Source of the DNA: JAUQQI01 sp040289115
Lineage (GTDB): Bacteria > Chloroflexota > Dehalococcoidia > JAUQQI01
Assembly (NCBI GenBank): GCA_040289115.1
Contig: PSKS01000012.1
Span: 1 to 49,403 of the forward strand
Direction: 5' to 3'
Length of the DNA: 49,403 nucleotides
A program made the translations under genes and the position numbers. Positions 1 through 8,630 of this stretch are shown here, piece by piece. Positions within the stretch are counted from its first letter, which is position 1. Every line of letters begins with the position of its first letter. The notes under the pieces were generated by a model, which was given only the letters and a program-made list of their open reading frames with translations, did no database searches and had not been told where the DNA came from.

Positions 1-16
1 CCTCTGCCTGCGGCTC

Positions 17-44
17 CTGCCCCTAGACCCGGTTCTAGGGGCAG
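17..44. terminator. perfect 11-bp inverted repeat, possible terminator of an upstream gene
   Basis: The arms CTGCCCCTAGA and TCTAGGGGCAG flank a 6-nt loop. The hairpin stands directly before the first gene. No run of T follows it, so an intrinsic terminator is only one reading; an operator or mRNA-end stabiliser is equally possible. Confidence 0.4.
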
Positions 45-70
45 TGCGGGCGTGCTTTATGATTTAGGTG

Positions 71-1264
71 ATGACTTCCTGGGAACGAGTTCGGGTGAGG
101 CCCCGGCTGAAAGCCAGGCTACGGCGGCTAGCCGGCCGGCTGATCATCGGGGCCTTTGCGGCTGTGGCCCGACCGCCCCGTCCCACCGCCCCACCCGAGT
201 ACCCCCACCGGATCCTTGTCATCCGCCTGGACCTCCTGGGGGACCTTATGCTCTCGGTGCCGGCCATTCGGGCGGTTCGCCGGCGCTGGCCCCGCGCCGA
301 ACTGACAGCCCTGGTCCTCCCTTATACGGCGCCCCTTTTGGGTCATTTCCCCGAGGTGGACCGGGTCATCACCTTTGACCCGAACCGCCTCCGGCCCTCG
401 GGGACGCCGTGGCTCCCGGCGGTTTGGGCCGACCTCCTGGGCGTTGTCCGGCGGCTCCGGGCCAGTCGGTTTGACCTGGCCCTGGCCCTCTACGGTCCGT
501 GGGCGGGTCTTTTAGCCTACCTGAGTGGGGCCCGCTTTCGGGTGGGGTACGGGGCGGAAAGTCACCCCAAGTTCTTCCACCTGTCCCTCCCCGGCCGCCG
601 CTACCTGGTGCGCCGCCACGAGGCCGAGTACACCTTGGCGGTGGCCGCCGCCGTTGGGGCCCCCGCTGGCCCCGAAGACTACTCCCTGGAGCCCCAGCCT
701 GAAGCCTCGGCCCGGGTCGAGACCAAGTTGGCCCAACTGGGCGTCCCAGCGGGGATGCCCCTCATCGGCGTCCAGGTGGGGGCGGCCAACGGCTGGGCCA
801 AACAGTGGTACCCGGATAAGTGGGCGGCAGCCGCCGGGGAGATCGCCCGCCGGTGGGGAGCCGCAGTGGTTTTCACCGGTACGGCCCGGGAGCGACCCCT
901 GGCCGAGGCGGTTCGGACCCGCCTGGGGGGTCCGGCCTGGAACCTGGCCGGGGAAACGGATATTCCCGAGCTGGTGGCCCTGCTGGGCCGGCTAAGCCTT
1001 TTCCTCTCGGGGGATACCGGTCCGATGCACCTGGCCACGGCCCTGGGGGTTCCCACGGTGGCCCTGCACGGGCCGACCGACCCGGCCCTTTCGGGACCGT
1101 GGCCTCCTGGCCGTGGGGTGGTCGTCCGGCTGGACTTGCCTTGCAGCCCCTGTTACGACCTGACGGATGTGGCCATCTGCCCCCTGGGGCACCACAACTG
1201 CCTGCGCCTCCTGGGTCCCGAGGCGGTGGTGGCCGCCGCTGAGGCCCTCCGGGTCCTCCGATGA
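71..1264 (+). CDS. glycosyltransferase family 9 (heptosyltransferase-like), copy 1
   Basis: GT9 enzymes transfer heptose or a related sugar from a nucleotide donor to a surface glycan on the cytoplasmic face of the membrane. The N-terminal half has the family pattern IRLDLLGDLMLSVPAIRAV. The C-terminal half carries the donor-site motif SGDTGPMHLATALGVPTVALHGPTDP followed by the Cys-rich tail CSPC...CP...H.C usual for ADP-heptose transferases. Length (about 397 aa) is normal. The frame opens with GTG at 68 then ATG at 71; ATG is preferred and neither has a strong ribosome-binding site. The stop overlaps the next start (ATGA), so it is the first visible gene of an operon with another GT9, a membrane protein and a heptose-kinase-like enzyme. 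The sugar specificity cannot be read from sequence. Confidence 0.9.
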   Translation: MTSWERVRVRPRLKARLRRLAGRLIIGAFAAVARPPRPTAPPEYPHRILVIRLDLLGDLMLSVPAIRAVRRRWPRAELTALVLPYTAPLLGHFPEVDRVITFDPNRLRPSGTPWLPAVWADLLGVVRRLRASRFDLALALYGPWAGLLAYLSGARFRVGYGAESHPKFFHLSLPGRRYLVRRHEAEYTLAVAAAVGAPAGPEDYSLEPQPEASARVETKLAQLGVPAGMPLIGVQVGAANGWAKQWYPDKWAAAAGEIARRWGAAVVFTGTARERPLAEAVRTRLGGPAWNLAGETDIPELVALLGRLSLFLSGDTGPMHLATALGVPTVALHGPTDPALSGPWPPGRGVVVRLDLPCSPCYDLTDVAICPLGHHNCLRLLGPEAVVAAAEALRVLR

Positions 1265-2373
1265 GGGTGCTGGTCGTGAAGCTGGCCGACATTGGGGACC
1301 TACTCACGGCGGTCCCGGCCCTGAAGGCTCTGCGGGCGGGCCTGCCGGGGGCCGAAATAACCCTTCTGGCCCCGCCCCACAGCGCCCCGGTCCTAGAGGG
1401 GAGCCCCTGGCTGGACCGGGTTATCACCTTTGATAAGCATCGGTTTGATTCTCCCAAAGGGCTGCTCTCACCCCGAAACTGGGCCGAGCTAGCCCAGCTT
1501 AGCTGGCAGCTCCGCCGCCGGTTCGACTGGGTGATCCTGATGCACCACCTGATGACGAGTTGGGGGGTGCTCAAGTTTGCCCTGCTCAGCCTGGCCGCCG
1601 CGCCCCGCCGCCTCGGCCTGGATGACGGGCGGGGTTGGTTTTTAACCCACCGAATCCCTGACCCCGGCTACGGGGGCCTGCACGAGGTGGAATGTTGGCT
1701 GAGACTGGTGGGACAGTTGGGGGTAAGCCCGGTGGACCGACGCATTGAGGTTCCCCTGGGGGAGCTGGAGCGGGCGTGGGCCCGGCAGGCCCTGGCCGAG
1801 CTGAACGGGTACACGCCGGTGGCCATCGCCCCCGGCACCGGCACCTTCAGCCCGGCCCGCCGCTGGCCCCCCGACCGCTTCGCCGATTTGGCCACGGCCC
1901 TGGCGGTCCGGTTCGGGGCCGGGGTTGTGCTGGTGGGGGGCACCGACAACCGGACCGAGGCCGCCCTGTTTCGAAGCCACTACCGGGGGCCCCTGGTGGA
2001 CCTGGTAGGAAAGACGACCCTCCGCCAGGTGGCGGCGGTGCTGGCCGGGTGTAAACTCTTTGTGGGCAACGACGGCGGGCTGATGCACCTAGCGGTGGCC
2101 GCGGGCGCACCCGTGGTGGCCGTCTTCGGCCCCTCTAACCACTGGGCCTGGGGACCGTGGCGGCCCGACCGGCCGGAGCTGGCCCGGGTCGTCCGGAGCT
2201 GGCTTACCCTGCCCTGCCAGCCGTGTCTTTACGTGGGCAACCGGCTGGGCCGCCGCCACGGTTGCGACACCTTGACGTGCCTGCAAACCGTCCAGGTGGA
2301 GGACGTGCTGAAGGCCATTGAATCGATGAACGTTTTGGGGCGGCAGCCGGCTGCCCCACCGGCTGGGTCGTGA
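1261..2373 (+). CDS. glycosyltransferase family 9 (heptosyltransferase-like), copy 2
   Basis: This is a second GT9 enzyme of 370 aa. It begins MRVLVVKLADIGDLLTAVPAL and has the donor-binding segment VGNDGGLMHLAVAAGAPVVAVFGPSN. Its C-terminal region again holds several cysteines (CQPC, then two more). ATG at 1261 overlaps the upstream stop by 4 nt, so translation is probably coupled. It is divergent from copy 1 outside the motifs, which suggests the two add successive residues rather than being recent duplicates. The final seven or so residues overlap nothing known. Substrate unknown; a role in a heptose-containing cell-surface polymer is inferred from the family and the kinase two genes downstream. 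Confidence 0.9.
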   Translation: MRVLVVKLADIGDLLTAVPALKALRAGLPGAEITLLAPPHSAPVLEGSPWLDRVITFDKHRFDSPKGLLSPRNWAELAQLSWQLRRRFDWVILMHHLMTSWGVLKFALLSLAAAPRRLGLDDGRGWFLTHRIPDPGYGGLHEVECWLRLVGQLGVSPVDRRIEVPLGELERAWARQALAELNGYTPVAIAPGTGTFSPARRWPPDRFADLATALAVRFGAGVVLVGGTDNRTEAALFRSHYRGPLVDLVGKTTLRQVAAVLAGCKLFVGNDGGLMHLAVAAGAPVVAVFGPSNHWAWGPWRPDRPELARVVRSWLTLPCQPCLYVGNRLGRRHGCDTLTCLQTVQVEDVLKAIESMNVLGRQPAAPPAGS

Positions 2374-2945
2374 CGGCGGCGGAGCCCCAGCCCCTGCGGT
2401 GTGCCACCCACCCGGAGGTGGAAACCTACCTCCGGTGCGGCCGGTGCGGGCGGCCCATCTGCCCGCGCTGTCTGGTTCAGACTCCGGTAGGGGCCCGCTG
2501 CCGGGATTGCGCCCGACCGCAGCGCCTGCCCACTTTCGAACTGGGAGCGCCGGGCTACCTGAAGCTTGTGCCGGTGGGCCTTGGGGCCGTTATCCTGGCC
2601 GGGGTGGCCTGGGCGGTGGTCCTGCCCCTTTCCCTCCGGCTGGGCCTACTGGGAATCCTGGCCGGGGCCGCCATCGGCTACCTGGTGGGCGAGGCAGTGA
2701 CCCTGGCCTTTAACCGAAAGCGGGCGACCCTGCTGGCGGTGACCGCCGGCCTAAGCGTGGTCCTGGGATTTTTGATGTCCCCGGGTTTTCGGAGCTGGTT
2801 TGTTCAGCTTCAGGCTGGCCGGGGGGTGGACCTGCTGGCACCCCTCGGGTCGGTCCTGCCTACCCTGTTGGGCCTCCTCCTCAATCCCCTTGCCTTGGTG
2901 GGGGTGGTTCTGGCGACAGTGGTGGCCGTAAGTCGGGTCCGCTAA
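2370..2945 (+). CDS. B-box-like zinc-finger membrane protein, function unknown
   Basis: The 191-aa protein starts at GTG 2370, overlapping the GT9 stop (GTGA). Residues 11-47 form a zinc-finger-like block: C11, H14, C23, C26, C31, C34, C44 and C47, in the spacing seen in B-box/zinc-ribbon heads of bacterial membrane proteins. From about residue 62 the chain is hydrophobic, with four to five predicted membrane segments and a short basic stretch (NRKR). There is no rhomboid Ser/His signature. It sits between a glycosyltransferase and a sugar kinase in a tightly overlapping operon, so a link to envelope glycan assembly is likely by context only. I do not recognise a named family. Confidence 0.75.
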   Translation: MTAAEPQPLRCATHPEVETYLRCGRCGRPICPRCLVQTPVGARCRDCARPQRLPTFELGAPGYLKLVPVGLGAVILAGVAWAVVLPLSLRLGLLGILAGAAIGYLVGEAVTLAFNRKRATLLAVTAGLSVVLGFLMSPGFRSWFVQLQAGRGVDLLAPLGSVLPTLLGLLLNPLALVGVVLATVVAVSRVR

Positions 2946-3928
2946 TGATCGGGTCGTCCCTGGCCGAAATCGTCAGGTCCTGGGCCGGGAAGCGGGTGCT
3001 GGTGGTCGGGGATGTCTGCCTCGACGAGTACCTCTTCGGCCGGCCGGTTCGCCTGAGCCGGGAGGCTCCCGTCCCGGTGCTGGAGTTCACCCGCCGGCAG
3101 GCCGTCCCCGGGGCGGCGGCGAACCCGGCCCTGAATGTGGTCCGGCTGGGAGGCCGGGCGGCCGTGGTTGGGGTGGTCGGGGCCGACGAGACAGGTGAAG
3201 CCTTAAAGGCACTGCTGGCCGAGGCCGGTATCGATATCTGCGGCCTGGTAACCGAACCGGGCCGGACGACTACCCTTAAGACCCGCATCCTGGCCGAGGG
3301 AATCCTCCGGTTTCCTCAGCAGGTGGCTCGCCTCGACCGGCTGGACCGCCAGCCCTTACCGGCCAGCGTTCAGAAACGGGTCCTGACGGCGGTGACCGAG
3401 CTGGCCGCCTGGGCCGACGCAATCCTGGTGTCCGATTACCGGCTTGGGGTCGTTGACGGGCCCGTCCCGGGGGCGGTTCTGACCACGGCCAGGGGCCTGG
3501 GCCGGCCGGTCACCGTGGATTCCCAAGGGGGTCTAGACCGCTTTGCCGGCTACACTTTGGTCCGTTGCAACCAGGCCGAGGCCGAAGCCGCCCTGGGCCG
3601 ACCCCTGGCGGGGGAGGAGGCCTTCCGGGCAGGGCTCGCTGAGCTCCGCACCCGGTTACAGGCCGAGGTCGTGGTGGTCACCCGGGGTGCGGAGGGCCTT
3701 TCGGTCGCCACCCCGGCCGGCTACCACCGGTTCCCGGCAGCCAACCTTTCGGAGGTTTTCGACGTGACGGGGGCTGGCGACACTGTAATCGCCGTGCTGA
3801 CCCTGGCCCTCCTGGCTGGGGCCGAGCCGTGGCAGGCGGCCGACCTTGCCAACCGGGCGGCGGGGTTGGTGGTCCGCCGCATTGGCAACTACGCGCCGAC
3901 AGCCGAGGAACTGCTCGACGCCCTCTAG
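2945..3928 (+). CDS. PfkB-family kinase, D-glycero-heptose-7-phosphate kinase-like (HldA/RfaE N-domain)
   Basis: The protein resembles the kinase half of HldE/RfaE, which phosphorylates heptose 7-phosphate at C1 on the route to nucleotide-activated heptose. The start VLVVGDVCLDEYLFG, the segment REAPVPVLEF, the pGAAANPALNVVRLGG stretch and the ATP-site motif DVTGAGDTV near the C-terminus are typical. At 327 aa it ends after the kinase domain, so the nucleotidyltransferase half of bifunctional HldE is absent and must be elsewhere. ATG at 2945 overlaps the previous stop (TAATG). It closes the operon; the promoter of glcD lies within its last codons. Confidence 0.82.
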   Translation: MIGSSLAEIVRSWAGKRVLVVGDVCLDEYLFGRPVRLSREAPVPVLEFTRRQAVPGAAANPALNVVRLGGRAAVVGVVGADETGEALKALLAEAGIDICGLVTEPGRTTTLKTRILAEGILRFPQQVARLDRLDRQPLPASVQKRVLTAVTELAAWADAILVSDYRLGVVDGPVPGAVLTTARGLGRPVTVDSQGGLDRFAGYTLVRCNQAEAEAALGRPLAGEEAFRAGLAELRTRLQAEVVVVTRGAEGLSVATPAGYHRFPAANLSEVFDVTGAGDTVIAVLTLALLAGAEPWQAADLANRAAGLVVRRIGNYAPTAEELLDAL

Positions 3929-3943
3929 CCGACAGGCTATAAT
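3915..3943 (+). promoter_or_regulatory. promoter of the glcDEF operon
   Basis: TCGACG (3915-3920), a 17-nt spacer, then a perfect TATAAT (3938-3943). The -35 box lies inside the end of the kinase gene. The predicted start is about 30 nt before glcD. Confidence 0.65.
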
Positions 3944-3963
3944 GCTAATGCCGGGGCATTATA
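3938..3963. promoter_or_regulatory. inverted-repeat operator overlapping the glc promoter
   Basis: Perfect 8-bp arms TATAATGC and GCATTATA are separated by 10 nt. The left arm contains the -10 box and the right arm covers the expected transcription start, the placement of a repressor site. GntR/FadR-type regulators often control glycolate/lactate oxidase operons, but no such regulator gene is in the window. Confidence 0.55.
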
Positions 3964-3979
3964 CCTGGGGAGGAAACCC

Positions 3980-5434
3980 ATGGCCGCAACGGGAAATGGC
4001 TCGCTGCTCACGGCCCTTCAGGCGGCGGTCGGCAGGGAAGCGGTCCTCTACGAAGCCGATGAACTCGCCGTTTACGAGTACGATGGGGCCCTCGACAAGG
4101 CCCGCCCCGACTTTGTGGTTTTTCCCCAGACGGCCGAGCAGGTTGCCGAAGTGGTCAGGGTCTGTCGCCGCTACGGGGTACCCTTCGTCGCCCGGGGGGC
4201 CGGGACGGGGCTGAGCGGCGGGGCGATCCCCGTAAAGGGCGGCGTCCTCATCGTCTTCACCCGGATGAACCGCATCCAGCAGGTGGACTATTCCAACCGG
4301 GTTGCAGTGGTGGAGCCCGGGGTGGTCAACCTGACGTTGACCGAGGAGGTGGCCCCCGATGGCTATTACTACGCCCCGGACCCCTCCAGTCAGAAGGCCT
4401 GCACCATCGGGGGCAACGTGGCGGAAAACTCAGGCGGCCCCCACTGCCTCGCCTACGGGGTGACTACGAACCACGTCCTGGCCCTGGACATCGTGCTCCC
4501 CGATGGCACCCCGGTCCACGTGGGCGGGCCGGCCCCCGACTGGCCGGGCTACGACCTCACGGGGGTCCTCACCGGCTCGGAGGGCACCCTTGCCATCTTT
4601 ACCCGGGCCTGGCTCCGGCTCATGCGCCAGCCGGAAGCGGTTCGAACCTTCCTGGCCATCTTCGACCGGCTGGACGACGCCTCGGAAACGGTTTCGGACA
4701 TCATCGGTCACGGCATCGTCCCGGCCGCCCTGGAGATGATGGACCGGCTCACCATTCAGGCAGTGGAGCCGGCAGTTAAGGCTGGCTATCCCCCCGAGGC
4801 CGACGCCGTCCTACTCATCGAGGTGGAGGGCCTGCGGGAAGCCGTTGACGTCCAGTCGGATCTCGTCCGGCAGGTCTGCCAGTCCCACCGGGCCCGGGAG
4901 ATTCGGGAGGCCGACAACCCGGAGGCCCGGGAGCGGCTCTGGGCGGGGCGGAAGGGGGCCCTGGGCGCCCTAGGCCGCCTTGCCCCGAACTACTGCCTCC
5001 AGGATGGGGTCGTGCCCCGGACCAAACTCCCCTGGATTCTGCGACGGGTAGCTGAGCACGGTGAAAAATACGGGTTCAAGATCGCCAACGTTTTCCACGC
5101 AGGTGACGGTAACCTCCACCCCTGCATCCTCTTCGACGAGCGGGAGCCGGGGGCCAAGGAGCGCGTGCTGGAGTGCGCGGCGGCCATCCTCCGGGATTGC
5201 GTCGACGTCGGCGGCACCATCACGGGGGAGCACGGGGTCGGCCTCGAAAAGCAGAACTGGATGCCCTGGCTCTTCAGCGAGGCCGACCTGGAGGCCATGG
5301 CCCGGCTCAAGCGGTGCTTCAACCCGGAGGACCTGCTCAACCCGGGCAAGGTCTTCCCCACCACGAAGTCTTGCGTGGAACTGAGTGGGGACGTCCTGGA
5401 AACGGCCGAAAAGCTGGGAATTCCCATCGTCTGA
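3980..5434 (+). CDS. glcD: FAD-linked 2-hydroxyacid oxidase, GlcD subunit
   Basis: Catalytic flavoprotein subunit oxidising glycolate or D-lactate to the 2-oxoacid and passing electrons to GlcE/GlcF. The PCMH-type FAD domain shows the loop GAGTGLSGGAIP and the segment KACTIGGNVAENSGGPHC. The C-terminal oxidase domain shows HAGDGNLHP, GGTITGEHGVGLEK and NPEDLLNPGKVFP. Length 484 aa is normal. GGGGAGG at 3967-3973 supports the ATG at 3980. It is first of three overlapping genes (TGATG junctions) behind a promoter with an overlapping operator. Glycolate versus D-lactate cannot be settled from sequence. Confidence 0.92.
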   Translation: MAATGNGSLLTALQAAVGREAVLYEADELAVYEYDGALDKARPDFVVFPQTAEQVAEVVRVCRRYGVPFVARGAGTGLSGGAIPVKGGVLIVFTRMNRIQQVDYSNRVAVVEPGVVNLTLTEEVAPDGYYYAPDPSSQKACTIGGNVAENSGGPHCLAYGVTTNHVLALDIVLPDGTPVHVGGPAPDWPGYDLTGVLTGSEGTLAIFTRAWLRLMRQPEAVRTFLAIFDRLDDASETVSDIIGHGIVPAALEMMDRLTIQAVEPAVKAGYPPEADAVLLIEVEGLREAVDVQSDLVRQVCQSHRAREIREADNPEARERLWAGRKGALGALGRLAPNYCLQDGVVPRTKLPWILRRVAEHGEKYGFKIANVFHAGDGNLHPCILFDEREPGAKERVLECAAAILRDCVDVGGTITGEHGVGLEKQNWMPWLFSEADLEAMARLKRCFNPEDLLNPGKVFPTTKSCVELSGDVLETAEKLGIPIV

Positions 5435-6741
5435 TGGGCCAGATCACCGTTAAAGACCTGGAAACCCTCCTCCCCGGCCTCGAGGTCAGGCCGGCGGGAC
5501 CCGAACTGGCCGTGGACGGGCGCCAGCCGGCGGCCGCGGCCTTTCCCCGGAGCCGGGAGGAAGTCGGGACTCTCCTTAAGCTCGCCTGGGAGCGGCAGCT
5601 GGCGGTGTCACCCCGGGGCGGCGGAGTTTACACCTACCTGGGTAACCCCCCCGTACGCCTGGACCTGGTGGTGGTTACTACCGGCCTCGACCGGGTGGTA
5701 GAGTATGAGCCGGCGGACCTGACGGCCGTGCTCGAGGCCGGGCTCACCCTGGCCCGGGTTCAGGAGATCCTGGGCCAGCACAACCAGTTCCTACCACTGG
5801 ACCCGCCCTGCCCAGAGCGGGCAACCTTGGGGGGGATTCTGGCCGTCAACCAGAGCGGCCCCCTACGCCTGGGCTATGGTACCGCCCGGGACATCGTAAT
5901 CGGGACGAAGGCGGTCCTGGCCGACGGGACCCTGATAAAGAGCGGGGGCAAGGTCGTCAAGAACGTGGCCGGGTACGACCTGAACAAGCTGTTCATCGGC
6001 TCCCTGGGGACCGTTGGGGTCATCGTTGAGGCCGCCTTCAAGGTTTACCCGAAGCCCCAGACCTGGGGAACGGCGGTCGGCCGCTTTGGTACCCCCGAGG
6101 CCGCCTGGGACGCCGTGTGGCGGTTGCGTCAAAGCGTCTTTGAACCGGTCTCACTAGAGCTTTTGGGGGGAGCCCTGGGGCCGGAGCTGTCTGACGAGGG
6201 CTGGCGCCTTTACGCCCGCTACGCCGGCTACGGGCCGGCGGTGGCCCGGCAGGTCCGGGAGACGTGCGGCATCTTTAAGGCCGCCGGGGGCGAGGCCGAG
6301 AGCTTGCCGGATGCCGAGGAGACCTTCTGGCCGGTCCTTCGGGACCTGCCGGTGACCTGGCGGGCGGGGTGGGGGGTTGGGGCGGTGGTCAAGGCCGGGA
6401 TGCTTCCGACTCGGGTTCCCCAGTTTATCGCCGCGGCCGACGCCGCTTTCAAGGGGCAGGGGGTTACCCCGGGCTGGGTGGCCCGGGCCGGGGTGGGCCT
6501 CGCCTACGGCTACCTGGAAGGCCCCGATTATGCCACCCTGGCCGCGGGCGTCCAGGCGGCCCGGAAAGCGGCCCGGGAACTGGGGGGCTACCTGGTGGTG
6601 GAGCGGGCTGACCCAGACCTTAAGGCCGCCCTGGACGTCTGGGGCCCGGTCGGCCCGGAGCTGGAGCTCATGCGCCGCCTCAAGGCCGAATTCGACCCGA
6701 AAGGCATCCTTAACCCTGGCCGTTTCGTCGGCGGGATCTGA
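5434..6741 (+). CDS. glcE: FAD-binding oxidase, GlcE subunit
   Basis: Second FAD-type subunit of the glycolate/D-lactate oxidase, 435 aa. The open frame extends upstream to 5173, but the start is set at ATG 5434, which overlaps the glcD stop (TGATG) and begins the recognisable protein MGQITVKDLE. The FAD domain has the family segment SGGKVVKNVAGYDLNKLFIGSLGT and the middle carries NQSGPLRLGYGTARD. The C-terminus ends FDPKGILNPGRFVGGI, the same terminal motif as GlcD. It is usually required for activity with GlcD and GlcF; the arrangement glcD-glcE-glcF here is the canonical one. Confidence 0.92.
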   Translation: MGQITVKDLETLLPGLEVRPAGPELAVDGRQPAAAAFPRSREEVGTLLKLAWERQLAVSPRGGGVYTYLGNPPVRLDLVVVTTGLDRVVEYEPADLTAVLEAGLTLARVQEILGQHNQFLPLDPPCPERATLGGILAVNQSGPLRLGYGTARDIVIGTKAVLADGTLIKSGGKVVKNVAGYDLNKLFIGSLGTVGVIVEAAFKVYPKPQTWGTAVGRFGTPEAAWDAVWRLRQSVFEPVSLELLGGALGPELSDEGWRLYARYAGYGPAVARQVRETCGIFKAAGGEAESLPDAEETFWPVLRDLPVTWRAGWGVGAVVKAGMLPTRVPQFIAAADAAFKGQGVTPGWVARAGVGLAYGYLEGPDYATLAAGVQAARKAARELGGYLVVERADPDLKAALDVWGPVGPELELMRRLKAEFDPKGILNPGRFVGGI

Positions 6742-8075
6742 TGAGGTTTCGAAAAATGACCGGAAAAGGCTTTGCCGGACCCGAACAGCCCCTGATGGAC
6801 GACCTGGTTCGGTGCGTCCACTGCGGCCTGTGCCTTAACTACTGTCCCACCTACCGGGTCACCCGGCTGGAGACCGAGTCCCCCAGGGGCCGGATTTACC
6901 TGGCCCGGGCGGTGGCCGAGGGCCGTCTGGAACTGAACGACGACGTCATCGAGCACTGGGATTACTGCCTGGCCTGCCGCACCTGTGAGGCCGTCTGCCC
7001 GTCGGGGGTGCCCTACGGCCGGATCATCGAGCGGGTGAGGGTCCAGGTGATGCGTCACCACCCCGGTCCCATTTCCAAAAGGCTCTTCTATTGGCTAGCC
7101 TTTAAGCAGCTTTTCCCCCACCTTGGCCGGCTCCGGCTGCTGGCCAGGCTCTTGCGCCTTTATCAGCGGAGCAGCCTGGGGTCCGTCGTCGAAAGGCTTC
7201 TTCCCCGCCGGCTCCGGGAGGTGCACGCCCTGATGCCACCCATCCCCGACCGGTTCTTTGAGCCGCCAGAGGTGGTGCCCGCCCGGGGTGAACGCCGCTT
7301 TCGAGTTGGTATCCTCTCAGGCTGCGTTATGCCCATCGTCTTCGCCGAGACCAACTGGGCCACCGTCCGGGTCCTGACCGAGAACGGGTGCGAGGTGGTG
7401 ACGCCCCGGGCTCAAGGTTGCTGCGGAGCCCTTAACATCCACAACGGGGAGCGGGACGTGGCCCGGCAGATGGCTAGGCGTAACATCCTGGCCTTCGAAG
7501 CCGCCGGGGTCGACTACATCGTGGTCAATTCGGCCGGGTGTGCCGCCGCCATGAAGGAATACGGCGAACTTTTCAGCGAGGTAGACGGCAACTGGCGGGA
7601 GCGGGCAGAGGCCTTTGCGGCCAGGGTCGTCGATGTGAACGAATTTTTGGTTAAGATTGGCTTCCGCCCACCGACGGCTGCCCTTTCCGGGCGGGCGACC
7701 TACCAGGACCCCTGCCACCTGGCCCACGCCCAGCGGATCCGCTCGGAACCCCGTCAGGTTCTCCGGGCCATTCCCGGGGTCGAGTTCGTCGAGATGCGGG
7801 GGGCCGACATCTGCTGCGGCAGTGCGGGTATATATTCGGTGGTCCAGCCGGAGCTATCCCGGCGGATCCTCGAAGAGAAAATGGAGGCGGTCCGGCGGAC
7901 CGGCGCGGATATAATTGTCACGGCTAACCCGGGCTGTCAGCTTCAGCTGATGGCTGGGGTGCGCCGGGCTGGTCTTCGGGCGGAGGTGGTGCACGTCGTG
8001 GAGCTGCTGGACCGGGCTTACCGGGCCGAGCAGGGAGTGTCAGCAAACCCGGAGCCGGTGGGGGCCGGGCGCTAA
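6741..8075 (+). CDS. glcF: glycolate/D-lactate oxidase iron-sulfur subunit GlcF
   Basis: Electron-transfer subunit of 444 aa. Two 4Fe-4S motifs are visible, C25-C28-C31-C35 and C76-C79-C82-C86. Two CCG domains follow, with CCG-type cysteines in QGCCGALN and ADICCGSAGIY. It accepts electrons from the GlcD/GlcE flavins and delivers them to the membrane quinone pool or another partner. ATG 6741 overlaps the glcE stop. A ferritin gene follows after 26 nt. The pair of CCG domains is also found in heterodisulfide-reductase-like subunits, but the two flavin genes upstream make GlcF the best reading. Confidence 0.92.
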   Translation: MRFRKMTGKGFAGPEQPLMDDLVRCVHCGLCLNYCPTYRVTRLETESPRGRIYLARAVAEGRLELNDDVIEHWDYCLACRTCEAVCPSGVPYGRIIERVRVQVMRHHPGPISKRLFYWLAFKQLFPHLGRLRLLARLLRLYQRSSLGSVVERLLPRRLREVHALMPPIPDRFFEPPEVVPARGERRFRVGILSGCVMPIVFAETNWATVRVLTENGCEVVTPRAQGCCGALNIHNGERDVARQMARRNILAFEAAGVDYIVVNSAGCAAAMKEYGELFSEVDGNWRERAEAFAARVVDVNEFLVKIGFRPPTAALSGRATYQDPCHLAHAQRIRSEPRQVLRAIPGVEFVEMRGADICCGSAGIYSVVQPELSRRILEEKMEAVRRTGADIIVTANPGCQLQLMAGVRRAGLRAEVVHVVELLDRAYRAEQGVSANPEPVGAGR

Positions 8076-8101
8076 AATTTTAGGCTCTAAAGGAGGAACC
8101 T

Positions 8102-8614
8102 TTGGTACTCTCGGAAAGAATGCAGGCTGAGCTGAACGAACAGCTTAACGTCGAATTTTACTCGGCCTACACGTACCTTTCGATGGCCGCCTATTTTGAG
8201 GGGCAAAACTTTCCCGGCTTCGGCAAGTGGCTCCGAATCCAGGCTAGGGAGGAGCTGGGCCACGCTATGCGGTGTTTTGACTTTATCATCGACCGGGGCG
8301 GTAAGGTGACCCTGACGGCTATTGACCAGCCGCCCGGGACCTTTTTGTCGCCGGTGGAGGCGTTTCAGCAGGCCCTAGCCCACGAACAGAAGGTGACGGC
8401 CCTCATCCACCGGCGCTACGCCGTCGCCGTCGAGGAAAAGGACTACGCCAGCCAGACTTTTCTGCACTGGTTCATTAACGAGCAGGTCGAGGAAGAAAAG
8501 CTGGTCTCTCAGATCCTGGCCATGGTCGAGCGCGCGGCCCACGATCCGGCCGCCATGCTCATCCTCGATCGGGAACTGGGCGGCCGGCCCGAACAGGAAT
8601 CCGAGGCGGGGTAG
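8102..8614 (+). CDS. ferritin (non-haem)
   Basis: Iron-storage ferritin of 170 aa that oxidises Fe(II) and stores it in a 24-mer shell. Ferroxidase-site residues are recognisable: E18 in NVEFYSAYTYL, and E51 with H54 in REELGHAMR. The later Glu in AHEQK and the FINEQVEEE helix also fit. The start is TTG 8102, chosen because AGGAGG at 8091-8096 lies just upstream; the next ATG would remove the first helix turn. It is only 26 nt after glcF and may be co-transcribed, giving iron storage next to an iron-sulfur oxidase. Confidence 0.93.
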   Translation: MVLSERMQAELNEQLNVEFYSAYTYLSMAAYFEGQNFPGFGKWLRIQAREELGHAMRCFDFIIDRGGKVTLTAIDQPPGTFLSPVEAFQQALAHEQKVTALIHRRYAVAVEEKDYASQTFLHWFINEQVEEEKLVSQILAMVERAAHDPAAMLILDRELGGRPEQESEAG

Positions 8615-8630
8615 CTACGGGAAGGGCGGG

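Noticed and set aside
5173..5433. N-terminal extension of GlcE to an upstream start
   Set aside because: It overlaps glcD out of frame and has a low-complexity Arg/Gly-rich translation; ATG 5434 coincides with the glcD stop and the family start.
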